Positions 24,667 to 33,479 are shown, counted from the stretch's first letter. The stretch: 64,000 nt of DNA from Bradyrhizobium sp. MOS002 (GCF_003020115.1 NZ_PYFX01000006.1:1-64000), one strand, 5' to 3'. Notes: generated by a model from the sequence alone, not told the origin. Numbers and translations are program-made.

Positions 24667-25145
24667 TTGCGGATCGCGGCGAGCCGCGCTTCCTCCTCGC
24701 CGGAGAGCTCGCCGAGCACGTCGGCGAAATCCTTGGCCTCGCGGAAATTGCGGTAGACCGAGGCGAAGCGGACATACGCGACGTCGTCGAGCGTGCGCAG
24801 ATGCTCCATCACGGTCTCGCCGATCACCTCCGAGGAGATTTCAGCCTCGCCCCCGGTCTCGAGCTCGCGCACGATCGTGGAGACCATCTTCTCCACCCGT
24901 TCCGGCTCGACCTGCCGCTTGCGCAACGAGATCGACACCGAGCGCATCAGCTTGTCGCGGTCGAACGGCACGCGGCGGCCGTTGCGCTTGATCACCGTGA
25001 GCTCGCGCAGCTGCACGCGCTCGAAGGTGGTGAAGCGGAAATTGCAGGCGACGCACACGCGCCGCCTGCGGATCACGGAAGAGTCCTCGGTCGGACGCGA
25101 GTCCTTCACCTGCGTATCGAGACTGTTGCAGTTCGGGCAGCGCAT
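24663..25145 (-). CDS. nrdR: Transcriptional repressor NrdR, 160 aa
   Basis: Nucleotide-sensing repressor of ribonucleotide reductase genes. Zinc ribbon C3-x2-C6 and C31-x2-C34 (MRCPNC, VCVACN) with R-R-R-R between, then an ATP-cone (residues about 46-136) starting L-T-V-I-K-R-N-G-R-R-V-P-F-D. Length is slightly above average because of an acidic tail. It lies 29 bases downstream of glyA and overlaps ribD, the usual glyA-nrdR-ribD order. Confidence 0.97.
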   Translation of the reverse strand: MRCPNCNSLDTQVKDSRPTEDSSVIRRRRVCVACNFRFTTFERVQLRELTVIKRNGRRVPFDRDKLMRSVSISLRKRQVEPERVEKMVSTIVRELETGGEAEISSEVIGETVMEHLRTLDDVAYVRFASVYRNFREAKDFADVLGELSGEEEARLAAIRK

Positions 25146-25174
25146 CCGTTGACCTTGACCGGTTTTCTTGAGCC

Positions 25175-26473
25175 TTACTGATAGATCGGGAAACGGTCGG
25201 TGAGCGCCTTGACCCGTTCCTTGATCGCGGCTTCCACCAGCGGCGCCTTGCCGTCGGAAGATTGCGCGATCGCGTTCAGGACTTCGGCGATCATGCCGCC
25301 GACCTGCTGGAATTCAGCGACGCCGAAGCCGCGCGTGGTCGCCGCCGGCGTGCCCAGACGAATACCGGAGGTGACGAACGGTGACTCGGGGTCGAACGGA
25401 ATGCCGTTCTTGTTGCAGGTGATGGCGGCGCGAACCAGCGCCTTCTCCGAGGCGTTGCCCTTCAGGCCCTTCGGCCGGAGGTCAACCAGCATCAGATGGT
25501 TATCGGTGCCGCCGGAGACGATATCGAAGCCGTGGCTCTTCATCGCCTCGGCCAGCGCCTTGGCGTTCTCGACGACGTTCTTGGCATAGACCTTGAAATC
25601 CGGACGCAGCGCCTCGCCGAAGGCGACTGCTTTCGCCGCGATCACGTGCATCAGGGGGCCGCCCTGCAGGCCCGGGAAGATCGCCGAGTTGAATTTCTTG
25701 GTCAGCGCCTCGTCATTCCACAGCATCAGGCCGCCGCGCGGACCGCGCAGCGATTTGTGCGTCGTGGTGGTGGTGATGTGCGCGTGAGGCACGGGCGAAG
25801 CATGTACGCCGCCGGCGACGAGACCGGCGAAGTGCGCCATGTCGACCAGGAGGTAGGCGCCGACGCTATCGGCGATTTCGCGGAAGCGCTTGAAGTCCCA
25901 GGCGCGCGAATAGGCCGAGCCGCCGGCCACGATAAGCTTTGGCTTGACCTCCTCGGCCTGCTTGGCGACGGCGTCCATGTCGATGATCTGGTCCTCGCGG
26001 CGCACCGTGTAGTGCGCGGCCTTGAACCACTTGCCGCTCATGTTGACGGGGGAGCCGTGGGTGAGATGGCCGCCGGCCGCAAGATCGAGGCCCATGAAGG
26101 TGTCGCCGGGCTGAAGCAGCGCCAAAAACACCGCCTGGTTCATCTGGCTGCCGGAGTTCGGCTGCACGTTGGCGAACTTGGCGCCGAACAGCTTCTTGGC
26201 GCGATCGATCGCGAGGTTCTCGGCGACGTCGACCCACTCACAACCGCCGTAATAGCGCGCGCCCGGATAGCCTTCCGCATATTTGTTGGTCATCACCGAA
26301 CCCTGCGCTTCCAGCACGGCACGGCTGACGATGTTCTCGGAGGCGATCAGCTCGACCTCGTGACGCTGGCGGCCGAGCTCGCCCTTGATGGCGGCTGCGA
26401 TTTCCGGGTCAGCCTGCTCGAGCGAGGCGGTGAAAAACGAATCGGGCGCGGAGGCGGTTTTGGCGAAGGTCAT
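25175..26473 (-). CDS. glyA: Serine hydroxymethyltransferase, 432 aa
   Basis: PLP enzyme interconverting serine and glycine with tetrahydrofolate; main source of one-carbon units. The PLP lysine is in TTTTHKSLRGPRGG, and other family blocks are present: L-I-A-S-E-N-I-V-S, N-K-Y-A-E-G-Y-P-G-A-R-Y-Y-G-G, N-V-Q-P-N-S-G-S-Q-M-N. First gene of a likely glyA-nrdR-ribDE-ribH-nusB(-thiL) transcript. The leader region (26474-26725) is GC-rich with several short hairpins; I found no riboswitch consensus there. Confidence 0.97.
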   Translation of the reverse strand: MTFAKTASAPDSFFTASLEQADPEIAAAIKGELGRQRHEVELIASENIVSRAVLEAQGSVMTNKYAEGYPGARYYGGCEWVDVAENLAIDRAKKLFGAKFANVQPNSGSQMNQAVFLALLQPGDTFMGLDLAAGGHLTHGSPVNMSGKWFKAAHYTVRREDQIIDMDAVAKQAEEVKPKLIVAGGSAYSRAWDFKRFREIADSVGAYLLVDMAHFAGLVAGGVHASPVPHAHITTTTTHKSLRGPRGGLMLWNDEALTKKFNSAIFPGLQGGPLMHVIAAKAVAFGEALRPDFKVYAKNVVENAKALAEAMKSHGFDIVSGGTDNHLMLVDLRPKGLKGNASEKALVRAAITCNKNGIPFDPESPFVTSGIRLGTPAATTRGFGVAEFQQVGGMIAEVLNAIAQSSDGKAPLVEAAIKERVKALTDRFPIYQ

Positions 26474-26725
26474 CTTGCGAATATCTCCACCGCCGCAGCC
26501 GTTTGGTGGGCTACGGGCGGGTCTGGTGTGGCGATCGGAAGCGGCGAGCGCGATCTACCACATCGCCCGCAACAGGCCAAGTAGTTGCGGGTCGGACCGG
26601 TGATTTATGCAAGATATGGTGGGATTGGGGGATTTGGGCGACCGGGTGGCATCCGGTCGTCCAATGTCCGGGAAGGTCCGCTTTGGGCTCTAAATGCGGC
26701 GCGGGCGCGACCGGCCGGCGGCCCT

Positions 26726-26947
26726 CTAAAGTCCGGTATACCCCGCCTTCACGGGATCCACGCTGCCGTCGAGCTGCCGCAGATAGGTCAGGCCGCAAAC
26801 CGTCAACCTGTGAGTGTCCTTCTCCCCGGCTTCCATCAAGGTATTGAGGTAGTTCGTGACCTTGGCCCTCGCCTCGGCACTCGCAGCCGACGTGCGGTTG
26901 GCGAGCAGGTCATAGGTATGCATGATCCGGTCGATGGCAGCTTCCAT
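26726..26947 (-). CDS. Small hypothetical protein, 73 aa (first of a pair)
   Basis: Not recognised. The open frame extends far upstream but the ATG at 26947 has AGAGGG just before it and gives a protein-like sequence: MEAAIDRIMHTYDLLANRT, a second helix E-A-R-A-K-V-T-N-Y-L-N-T-L-M-E-A-G, then a T-V-C-G-L-T-Y-L-R-Q-L-D-G-S segment. All helical, no membrane segment. It lies 49 bases downstream of another tiny gene of similar type; both lie between glyA and ldtR on the same strand. Confidence 0.6.
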   Translation of the reverse strand: MEAAIDRIMHTYDLLANRTSAASAEARAKVTNYLNTLMEAGEKDTHRLTVCGLTYLRQLDGSVDPVKAGYTGL

Positions 26948-26996
26948 GGCACCCTCTGGTTCTTGGCGATTTTCTTGCCGCGTTTGGGAGTTGAGA

Positions 26997-27206
26997 TCAG
27001 GCAACCGCTTTGGCCTCGGACTGCGCCTCGAACCTGACGATGGCCTTGTTGGCCAACCTGATCTTGTTGAATTCGCCGTGCTGGAGCAGCTTGATGACGA
27101 TCTCGAGCAGGCGTTCGTCGGTGACAAGGGTGTCCCGGATCGCGCCGGAGCGGCGAAGATAGTTCGCGGCGATGGCATAGGCCTCGCTCACGAGTTCCAC
27201 GTTCAT
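26997..27206 (-). CDS. Small hypothetical protein, 69 aa (second of a pair)
   Basis: Not recognised. Start ATG at 27206 (MNVELVSEAYAIAANYLRR) is preceded by GGGGT. The protein is helical and amphipathic: the N-terminal helix, D-E-R-L-L-E-I-V-I-K-L-L-Q-H-G-E-F, then a basic A-N-K-A-I-V-R-F. The D-E-x-L-L-x-x-I phrase followed by a short amphipathic helix hints at a small adaptor or regulator. Probably cotranscribed with the 73-aa gene downstream. Confidence 0.6.
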   Translation of the reverse strand: MNVELVSEAYAIAANYLRRSGAIRDTLVTDERLLEIVIKLLQHGEFNKIRLANKAIVRFEAQSEAKAVA

Positions 27207-27434
27207 CACCCCACGCCACGCTCGACCAGCATCGTCAGCCTCCGATCCGGAGGAGATAAGCGGCGAACCGGGAACTCGTTCCCTGCGGTTGGGGATTTTT
27301 TTCGCACCCGCGAAATGGAAAAAACGCACCGGTCCGAACACAGCCGGGCCGGCGCGCTTGGGGAAGCTCAGGCACGTTTGGGAGGCTTGCCGGTCTTGTT
27401 GTGGGCCGGCTTGGCCAAGTCCCGTCGAAAAAGC

Positions 27435-27953
27435 TCAGAGACGATACAAGATCTGGTCGGTCCAGAACCGCTCGAGGCGGTGCAGCGACTTGTTGAGGGT
27501 CGAGAACTCCTCGCCCGAGATGCCACCGACCTGCTCCACCGTCTTGACGTGCTTCTGGTAGAGCGAGTCGACGATGCGGCGAACTTCCTGGCCCTGCGGC
27601 GTCAGGCGGATGCGCACCGAGCGGCGATCGACGCGCGAGCGCTGATGGTCGAGGAAGCCGAGTTCGACCAGCTTCTTCAGATTGTAGGAGACGTTGGAGC
27701 CGAGGTAATAACCGCGCGTGCGCAGTTCGCCCGCGGTCAGCTCCTTGTCGCCGATGTTGTAGAGCAGGAGCGCCTGCACCGAATTGATGTCCGCACGGCC
27801 GCGGCGATCGAACTCGTCCTTGATGACGTCGAGCAGCCGGCGATGCAGCCGCTCCACCAGAGTCAAGGCTTCCAGATAGAGCGTCTGCACCGAACCCTGC
27901 TGGCCGGAGACGCGCTCTGCGGTATCTGCCGCAGTTGCGACGGCTTTCATCAT
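27435..27953 (-). CDS. ldtR: LdtR, MarR-type winged-helix regulator, 172 aa
   Basis: Winged-helix regulator known in Rhizobiales and Liberibacter to control an L,D-transpeptidase gene and stress tolerance. The sequence has the family body: Y-L-E-A-L-T-L-V-E-R-L-H-R-R-L-L-D-V-I-K-D-E-F, L-Y-N-I-G-D-K-E-L-T-A-G-E-L, R-G-Y-Y-L-G-S-N-V-S-Y-N-L-K-K-L (recognition helix) and S-R-V-D-R-R-S-V-R-I-R-L-T (wing). Two in-frame ATGs at 27953/27950 follow AGGGGAA at ideal spacing, better than the upstream ATG at 27989, so I use 27953. A DUF6163 gene lies upstream, the neighbourhood expected for this regulator. Confidence 0.9.
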   Translation of the reverse strand: MMKAVATAADTAERVSGQQGSVQTLYLEALTLVERLHRRLLDVIKDEFDRRGRADINSVQALLLYNIGDKELTAGELRTRGYYLGSNVSYNLKKLVELGFLDHQRSRVDRRSVRIRLTPQGQEVRRIVDSLYQKHVKTVEQVGGISGEEFSTLNKSLHRLERFWTDQILYRL

Positions 27954-28405
27954 GACACTTCCCCTGTTGTCGTTTTTATCGACACTCATTCGACGAAACT
28001 TGTGTCCCGTCTGATAGGTGCAACTTAAGGGGCTCGTTTGAAGATCGGCTTAAATAAGAGAATAAAGAGATCATGAATTTAAGACAGTGAATTGCGGATT
28101 AAGCCTGTGCCACAAGCACTTTTCGCAACTGTCTGTTGACTCTCGCAAGGTCCTGTTCACCCTCCGTCCGCCGCGATTGTCGCATTCCAGAACAGCCCCG
28201 CCCCGTTTCGAAACGGCCGCGTAAGAGCTGTGGCGGAATGCACGGAGTCAACGAAAAGTTACCTCGAATTTTAGGCAACCAACGGTCAACCAAACGCAAC
28301 ATTCTCGTGTCCCGGACGAGCGCAGCGAAGATCCGGGACCGGCTCTGCAATGCATCACGCCGCGAGTGCGCCGCGCCGCATTGCGTCCGGGGCACGAGAC
28401 TTCGC
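27954..28405. other. Gene-free region upstream of ldtR with an inverted repeat
   Basis: No gene is visible on either strand. The part nearest ldtR (about 28020-28095) is AT-rich and should hold its promoter. The distal part contains a dispersed inverted repeat listed separately. Confidence 0.5.
28304..28399. repeat. Imperfect inverted repeat (dispersed element)
   Basis: TCTCGTGTCCCGGAC (28304-28318) and GTCCGGGGCACGAGA (28385-28399) are near-perfect inverted arms; a second pair, CCCGGAC...TCCGGGA, lies inside. The composition and the GAGCGCAGCGAAGATCCGGG core are those of a common rhizobial dispersed repeat. Confidence 0.7.
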
Positions 28406-28903
28406 CTATGGCGGCCGTTCGCGTGCGGCCATCCAGGCGAGCGCGAGATAGGCGGCCAGCATGAAGGCTTCGACGCCGACCACAATCAGGCTGCCGCCGT
28501 AGATGCCCGGGAACATCAGCTCGATCACCGCCATCGACACCACGGTCGTGAGCCACACCACGGCGCCCCAGGGCGTCGCCAGCCACAGCCCGACCGCGGC
28601 AACGAGTTCGATCACGGCGAAGTAAATGGTCGAGGCCTGCCAGGCCATGGACTGGTTCTCGAAGGCCTCGTCCTCGCCGCCGACGAAGCCCGTCACCTGC
28701 GCCCAATGATAGAGGCCCTTGAGGATGGAGAGCAGCGCCATCACCCGCAGGAACAGCACGAGCCGGCGCGTCCAGACATTGTCGTCGGACTCGGCCCGCT
28801 CCGACGAGATCGCCGCCACCGACATTGCGCTGTCTCTGGCATTGTCTCGGACGGCGTCCCTGGCACTGTCGCGGGCCGCATCGCGGGTGGAGATCTCGGA
28901 CAT
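28406..28903 (-). CDS. DUF6163 family membrane protein, 165 aa
   Basis: Four membrane helices (about residues 48-66, 88-110, 115-133, 138-158) with the family phrase L-K-G-L-Y-H-W-A-Q-V-T-G and G-G-E-D-E-A-F-E. The N-terminus is a repeat of A-R-D-S/A/N units (DAARDSARDAVRDNARDS) encoded by near-identical codons, probably slippage-derived. The ATG at 28903 has a strong AGGGGG site. Genes of this type accompany ldtR in rhizobia; function unknown, envelope-related by inference. Divergent from hemB. Confidence 0.85.
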   Translation of the reverse strand: MSEISTRDAARDSARDAVRDNARDSAMSVAAISSERAESDDNVWTRRLVLFLRVMALLSILKGLYHWAQVTGFVGGEDEAFENQSMAWQASTIYFAVIELVAAVGLWLATPWGAVVWLTTVVSMAVIELMFPGIYGGSLIVVGVEAFMLAAYLALAWMAARERPP

Positions 28904-29025
28904 GCCCCCTTCTGGCTGCTTTGCCCCGCAAAATCAATCGGCTGCCATCTTTTGCGGCACGTCAAGCCGCGGTGACGGGAACCGTGCGAGCTGGTATAAG
29001 AATAATTCCAGCCGGAGGAAGAGTG

Positions 29026-30087
29026 ATGGCGATTAAATACGGGCGTCCGATCGAATTGCGCGAGGTCTCGCGCCGGGACGGCACTGGGGCCCCCCCTGCC
29101 CTCGATCTGACCGTCCGCCCGCGCCGCAACCGCAAGGCGGAATGGGCCCGGCGCATGGTGCGCGAGAACGTGCTCACGACGGACGATCTGATCTGGCCGC
29201 TGTTTCTGATCGACGGCAACAACAAGCGTGAGCAGATCGCCTCGATGCCGGGTGTCGAGCGTCTCAGCGTCGACCAGGCCGTGCGCGACGCCGAGCGCGC
29301 AATGAAGCTCACCATCCCCTGCCTCGCCCTGTTTCCCTACACCGACCCGTCCCTGCGCGACGAGGAGGGCTCGGAAGCCACCAACCCGAACAATCTGGTC
29401 TGCCAGGCGGTGCGCGCGATCAAGAAGGAGTTTCCGGAGATCGGCATTCTCTGCGACGTCGCGCTCGATCCCTTCACCAGCCACGGCCATGACGGCCTGA
29501 TCTCCGACGGCAAGATCCTGAACGACGAGACGGTCGCCGTGCTGGTGCGTCAGGCCCTGGTGCAGGCCGAAGCCGGCTGCGACATCATCGCGCCCTCCGA
29601 CATGATGGACGGTCGCGTCGCCGCGATCCGCGAGGGCCTGGATCGCACCGGTCTGCTTGACGTACAGATCATGGCCTATGCGGCAAAATACGCCTCCGCT
29701 TTCTACGGCCCGTTCCGCGACGCCATCGGCTCGGCCAAGACGCTCACCGGCGACAAGCGCACCTACCAGATGGACAGCGCCAACACCGACGAGGCGCTCC
29801 GCGAGGTCGAGCTCGACATTTCCGAGGGCGCCGACATGGTGATGGTCAAGCCCGGCATGCCCTATCTCGACGTCGTCCGCCGCGTGAAGGACACGTTCGC
29901 GATGCCGACCTTCGCCTACCAGGTGTCCGGCGAATACGCGATGATCGCGGCAGCCGCCAACAACGGCTGGCTCGACGGCGATCGCGCCATGATGGAGAGC
30001 CTGCTCGCCTTCAAGCGCGCCGGCGCCGACGGCGTGCTGAGCTATTTCGCGCCGAGGGCCGCGGAGAAGCTGCGCGCGCAGGGGTAA
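29026..30087 (+). CDS. hemB: Delta-aminolevulinic acid dehydratase (Mg-type), 353 aa
   Basis: Condenses two aminolevulinates to porphobilinogen in haem synthesis. The metal loop reads CDVALDPFTSHGHDG: the cysteine triad of zinc enzymes is replaced by Ala/Asp, matching the Mg-dependent class known in Bradyrhizobium. Schiff-base lysines lie in M-V-K-P-G-M-P-Y and in the A-Y-A-A-K-Y-A-S-A-F-Y-G-P-F-R-D-A motif. The ATG at 29026 has a perfect GGAGGAA site; the longer frame overlaps the divergent gene and is rejected. The N-terminal 30 residues are a typical proteobacterial arm. Confidence 0.97.
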   Translation: MAIKYGRPIELREVSRRDGTGAPPALDLTVRPRRNRKAEWARRMVRENVLTTDDLIWPLFLIDGNNKREQIASMPGVERLSVDQAVRDAERAMKLTIPCLALFPYTDPSLRDEEGSEATNPNNLVCQAVRAIKKEFPEIGILCDVALDPFTSHGHDGLISDGKILNDETVAVLVRQALVQAEAGCDIIAPSDMMDGRVAAIREGLDRTGLLDVQIMAYAAKYASAFYGPFRDAIGSAKTLTGDKRTYQMDSANTDEALREVELDISEGADMVMVKPGMPYLDVVRRVKDTFAMPTFAYQVSGEYAMIAAAANNGWLDGDRAMMESLLAFKRAGADGVLSYFAPRAAEKLRAQG

Positions 30088-30093
30088 ACCCCA

Positions 30094-30236
30094 AGGTCGT
30101 CCCGGCGAAGGCCGGGACCCATACCGCGTGATCTAACGAGAACGCGCGGTATTGGTACCGGGAAAGCGATCAACCCCGAGTCTCCGCCAAACTGCTCTCC
30201 GTGGTTATGGGTCCCGGCCTTCGCCGGGACGACAAT
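30094..30236. repeat. Long palindromic repeat downstream of hemB
   Basis: TCGTCCCGGCGAAGGCCGGG (from 30097) and its inverse ending at 30232 bracket a second, inner inverted pair (ATACCGCG ... CGCGGTAT). Each arm can also fold alone (CCCGGC-GAAG-GCCGGG). A typical Bradyrhizobium dispersed palindrome; it may also end hemB transcription. Confidence 0.85.
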
Positions 30237-30371
30237 ATTGGTGTGGCGCCGCCACCACCTCCCCCGCCCCCGAATCGCCGGAATATTTCGGCTTGTTAAT
30301 CTCTGCGCCCTTGGCACGCGGACAGCCTGTTCCCATGTCCTGCCACGGGAGTTTCCCTCGGGAGGACGGTC

Positions 30372-30911
30372 ATGTCGTATTCGGACTCGGGCAATGCCTG
30401 GCGCAATGACGGCGGGTCGCAGCCGCATGCCTACGATCCCTATCTGCACCCGGAACTGTTCCGCGGCGTTGCGACGCGGCGGGTGTTCGCCTTCCTGATC
30501 GACATGGTCGTGATCTCGGTGCCGGTGATCCTCGGCTACCTCTTCATCGCGGTGTTCGGCGTAGTCACGCTCGGCATCGGCTGGGCGCTGTTCTGGCTGG
30601 CCTGGCCGGCCTCCGTGATCTGGGCCATCGTCTATTACGGCGCCTGCATCGGCGGTCCGTCCTCCGCGACCATCGGCATGCGTGTGATGGATCTGGAGTT
30701 GCGCACCTGGTACGGCGCATCAGGCTATTTCGTGCTCGGCGCCACCCACGCCGTGCTGTTCTGGGTGACGTTCTCGTTCCTGTCGCCCTTCGTGGTCCTG
30801 GTCGGCCTGTTCAACGGCCGCCGGCGCTTACTGCATGATTTCGTGCTGGGAACGGTCGTGATCAACAATTCCGTTCGTGCGCCGGTGCCGCAGGGCGCCA
30901 GAACCTACTGA
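30372..30911 (+). CDS. RDD family membrane protein, 179 aa
   Basis: Membrane protein of the RDD family, of unclear function (some are cation exchangers). The namesake motif is at F-R-G-V-A-T-R-R-V-F-A-F-L-I-D-M (residues 33-50), followed by three to four membrane helices and S-A-T-I-G-M-R-V-M-D-L. The start ATG at 30372 has GGGAGGA upstream. Residues 1-30 are a polar cytoplasmic tail. It sits just before bpt with about 150 bases between, on the same strand. Confidence 0.88.
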   Translation: MSYSDSGNAWRNDGGSQPHAYDPYLHPELFRGVATRRVFAFLIDMVVISVPVILGYLFIAVFGVVTLGIGWALFWLAWPASVIWAIVYYGACIGGPSSATIGMRVMDLELRTWYGASGYFVLGATHAVLFWVTFSFLSPFVVLVGLFNGRRRLLHDFVLGTVVINNSVRAPVPQGARTY

Positions 30912-31060
30912 TCAAAGGACCTACTGATCAACGAACCCGGATCAAGAACCTATCAACCTGGATCCGCTAAGCTGACCGATCTGATCTGCCGAGTAGACCG
31001 ATTGACCGGGGGCTTTCGTAGCGCGATGCTGATGCACATTTCGGAGGCCCACGACGTCCC

Positions 31061-31837
31061 TTGACCCAGCACTCGCGCGACACCCCACAATTTTACCTCA
31101 CGGCGCCCTCCCCCTGCCCCTATCTGCCGGGCCGGCACGAGCGCAAGGTGTTTACGCACCTCGTGGGTGAGCGCGCCGGCGACCTCAACGACCTCCTGAC
31201 CCATGGCGGCTTCCGTCGCAGCCAGTCGATCGCCTACCGGCCGGCCTGCGACCAATGTCGCGCCTGCGTCTCGGTCCGGGTGATCGCCAACGAGTTCCGC
31301 CCCTCCCGCAACTTCCGCAAGGTGATCGCGCGCAACGCCGACATCATCGGCGAGCAGCGCAGCGCGGTGCCGACCTCCGAGCAATATTCGGTGTTCCGCG
31401 CCTATCTCGATTCCCGTCACCGCCATGGCGGCATGGCCGACATGACCGTGCTCGACTACGCCATGATGGTCGAGGACAGCCATGTCGAGACCCGCATCAT
31501 CGAGTACCGCAAGCGTGGTCCCGACAGCGGCATCACCGGCCGTGGTGAGCAGCTGATCGCGGTCGCGCTGACCGATGTGCTCAGCGACGGCCTGTCGATG
31601 GTCTATTCGTTCTTCGAGCCCGGCGAAGTCAGCCGCTCGATGGGCACCTTCATGATCCTCGACCACATCGCCCGGGCTCGCCGGCAAGGACTGCCTTACG
31701 TCTATCTCGGCTACTGGATCGAAGGCTCGAAGAAGATGGACTACAAGGCCCGCTTCCTGCCGCAGCAGCGCCTCGCGCCGTCAGGCTGGCTGCGCATCGA
31801 CGCGCAAGGTGACGCCGCGTCCGAGCCGCAGGATTAG
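31061..31837 (+). CDS. bpt: Aspartate/glutamate leucyltransferase (Bpt), 258 aa
   Basis: N-end-rule enzyme that attaches Leu to N-terminal Asp or Glu of proteins, marking them for ClpS/ClpAP. It has the family start (F-Y-L-T-A-P-S-P-C-P-Y-L-P), the cysteine cluster C-D-Q-C-R-A-C, and G-Y-W-I-E-G-S-K-K-M-D-Y-K-A-R-F-L-P near the end. Length is normal. The start appears to be a TTG at 31061: the upstream ATGs in the region end in a stop, and GGAGG lies 13 bases upstream, a loose spacing. RDD-bpt order is common in Bradyrhizobium. Confidence 0.93.
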   Translation: MTQHSRDTPQFYLTAPSPCPYLPGRHERKVFTHLVGERAGDLNDLLTHGGFRRSQSIAYRPACDQCRACVSVRVIANEFRPSRNFRKVIARNADIIGEQRSAVPTSEQYSVFRAYLDSRHRHGGMADMTVLDYAMMVEDSHVETRIIEYRKRGPDSGITGRGEQLIAVALTDVLSDGLSMVYSFFEPGEVSRSMGTFMILDHIARARRQGLPYVYLGYWIEGSKKMDYKARFLPQQRLAPSGWLRIDAQGDAASEPQD

Positions 31838-31860
31838 CTCTCCGCCATGCCACGCGCAGG

Positions 31861-31950
31861 CGGGGCCATCCAGTACGCCGCGGCGCCTCCGCTCAGTCAC
31901 GACTTTCTCTGGAATACTGGGTCGTCCGGTCAAGCCGGACGACGACAGCC
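31861..31950. repeat. Palindromic repeat between convergent bpt and mntH
   Basis: Contains GTCGTCCGG-TCAAG-CCGGACGAC (31921-31943), a perfect nine-base stem, plus CCATCCAGTACGCCG (about 31866-31880), which matches the arms of the 21.7-kb repeat. It lies between two convergent genes and may serve as a bidirectional terminator. Confidence 0.75.
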
Positions 31951-31959
31951 GGGGTGGGG

Positions 31960-33312
31960 TCACCCGAACAGCGTATCCGCCAGCAGCTTCACGTTCAAAA
32001 CCACGATGATGCCCGCGACGATCCAGGCGATCGCCGCGACCCATACCGGTATGACGAACTTGCCCATCTTGCGGCGGTCGGAGACGAAGCGGACCAGCGG
32101 GATGACGGCGAAGGGCAATTGCATCGACAGCACGACCTGGCTGAACACCAGCAGATCGGCCGTGCCGCGCTCGCCGTAGATCGCGGTGACGATGATCACG
32201 GGAATGATTGCGATGCCGCGCGTCAGCAACCGGCGCGCCCAGCTCGGCAGGCGCAAATCGAGAAAGCCTTCCATCACGATCTGGCCGGCGAGCGTCGCTG
32301 TCACCGTTGAATTCAGGCCCGAGGCGAGCAGCGCCACCGCGAACAGCGTCGAGGCGATGCCGAGCCCGAGCAACGGAGACAGCAGCTCGAAGGCCTGGCC
32401 GATCTCGGCGACGTCAGAATGGCCGCTCTTGTGGAAGGTTGCGGCAGCCACGACGAGGATCGCGGCATTGATGAACAGCGCCAGCATCAGGGCGATGGTC
32501 GAGTCGGTCGTCGCCCATTTGATCGCCTCGCGCCGGCCGGTATCGTTGCGCTCATAGGCGCGCGTCTGCACGATCGAGGAATGCAGATAGAGATTATGCG
32601 GCATCACGGTGGCGCCGATGATGCCGATCGCGATGTAGAGCATCTCGGGGTTGGTGAAGATCTCGGTCTTCGGCACAAATCCCCTCAGCATCTCGGCGAC
32701 CGGCGGTGCCGCCGCGGCAAGCTGGACCGTGAAGCAGATTGCGATCACAACGAGCAGTGCGATGACGAAGGCTTCGAGGAAACGGAAGCCACGATTCATC
32801 AGGATGAGCAGCAAGAAGGCATCCAGCGCAGCGATCAGCGCGCCGCCGATCAGGGGAATGCCGAACAGCAGTTTCAGCGCGATCGCCGTTCCGATGACCT
32901 CGGCGAGATCGCAGGCGATGATCGCCGCCTCGCAGGCGAGCCACAGCATGAAGTTCACCGCCGGCGAATAGGTCGCGCGGCAGGCCTGCGCGAGGTCGCG
33001 GTCGGTGACGATGCCGAGCCGTGCCGCGAGCGACTGGAGCAGGATCGCCATCAAATTCGAGAGCAGGATGACGGAGAGCAGCGTGTAGCCGAACTTGGAC
33101 CCGCCGGCGAGGTCGGTCGCCCAATTGCCGGGGTCCATGTAGCCGACCGAGACCAGATAGCCCGGGCCGACGAAGGCGAGCAGGCGCCGCCACCACACCC
33201 CGGCGATCGGGATCGCCACCGTGGCATTCACCTCGGCCAGGCTCTTGGTGGTCGGCGCATCATTGTGCCAGCCGGCGGCATCTCGGGTCAGATCGGGAGA
33301 GCGAGCATCCAT
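31960..33312 (-). CDS. mntH: NRAMP manganese transporter MntH, 450 aa
   Basis: Proton-coupled Mn2+ importer with 11 membrane helices. The metal site is formed by D-P-G-N-W-A-T-D (helix 1) and M-P-H-N-L-Y-L-H-S (helix 6). The start at 33312 (MDARSPDL) is preferred because the upstream part of the longer frame coincides with a regulatory box. In Bradyrhizobium the homologous gene is the main Mn uptake route and is repressed by Mur. It is convergent with bpt. Confidence 0.95.
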   Translation of the reverse strand: MDARSPDLTRDAAGWHNDAPTTKSLAEVNATVAIPIAGVWWRRLLAFVGPGYLVSVGYMDPGNWATDLAGGSKFGYTLLSVILLSNLMAILLQSLAARLGIVTDRDLAQACRATYSPAVNFMLWLACEAAIIACDLAEVIGTAIALKLLFGIPLIGGALIAALDAFLLLILMNRGFRFLEAFVIALLVVIAICFTVQLAAAAPPVAEMLRGFVPKTEIFTNPEMLYIAIGIIGATVMPHNLYLHSSIVQTRAYERNDTGRREAIKWATTDSTIALMLALFINAAILVVAAATFHKSGHSDVAEIGQAFELLSPLLGLGIASTLFAVALLASGLNSTVTATLAGQIVMEGFLDLRLPSWARRLLTRGIAIIPVIIVTAIYGERGTADLLVFSQVVLSMQLPFAVIPLVRFVSDRRKMGKFVIPVWVAAIAWIVAGIIVVLNVKLLADTLFG

Positions 33313-33337
33313 CGGGCGAGAATACCGAAGTCGAGCC

Positions 33338-33360
33338 TTATTGCAACTCATTTGCAACTG
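33338..33360 (-). promoter_or_regulatory. Mur/Fur-like operator of mntH
   Basis: On the minus strand CAGTTGCAAATGAGTTGCAATAA places two TTGCAA words 11 bases apart, the type of direct/inverted hexamer array bound by Mur (Fur family) at mntH in alphaproteobacteria. It lies 26-48 bases upstream of the chosen mntH start. Confidence 0.75.
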
Positions 33361-33479
33361 CATCTAGCCACGTGGTTTCCACGGCGGTCGCTATTTGTCG
33401 CCCCTGTCGGGAAGCGGGTGGGTTTGGCGGCCTCCCGAGGCGGATAGTGGCGCCGACTCGACTTTGCAGGAAATGAGCC

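Noticed and set aside
26474..26725. Possible glycine, SAM or folate riboswitch upstream of glyA
   Set aside because: GC-rich hairpins are present but none of the conserved riboswitch cores could be recognised.
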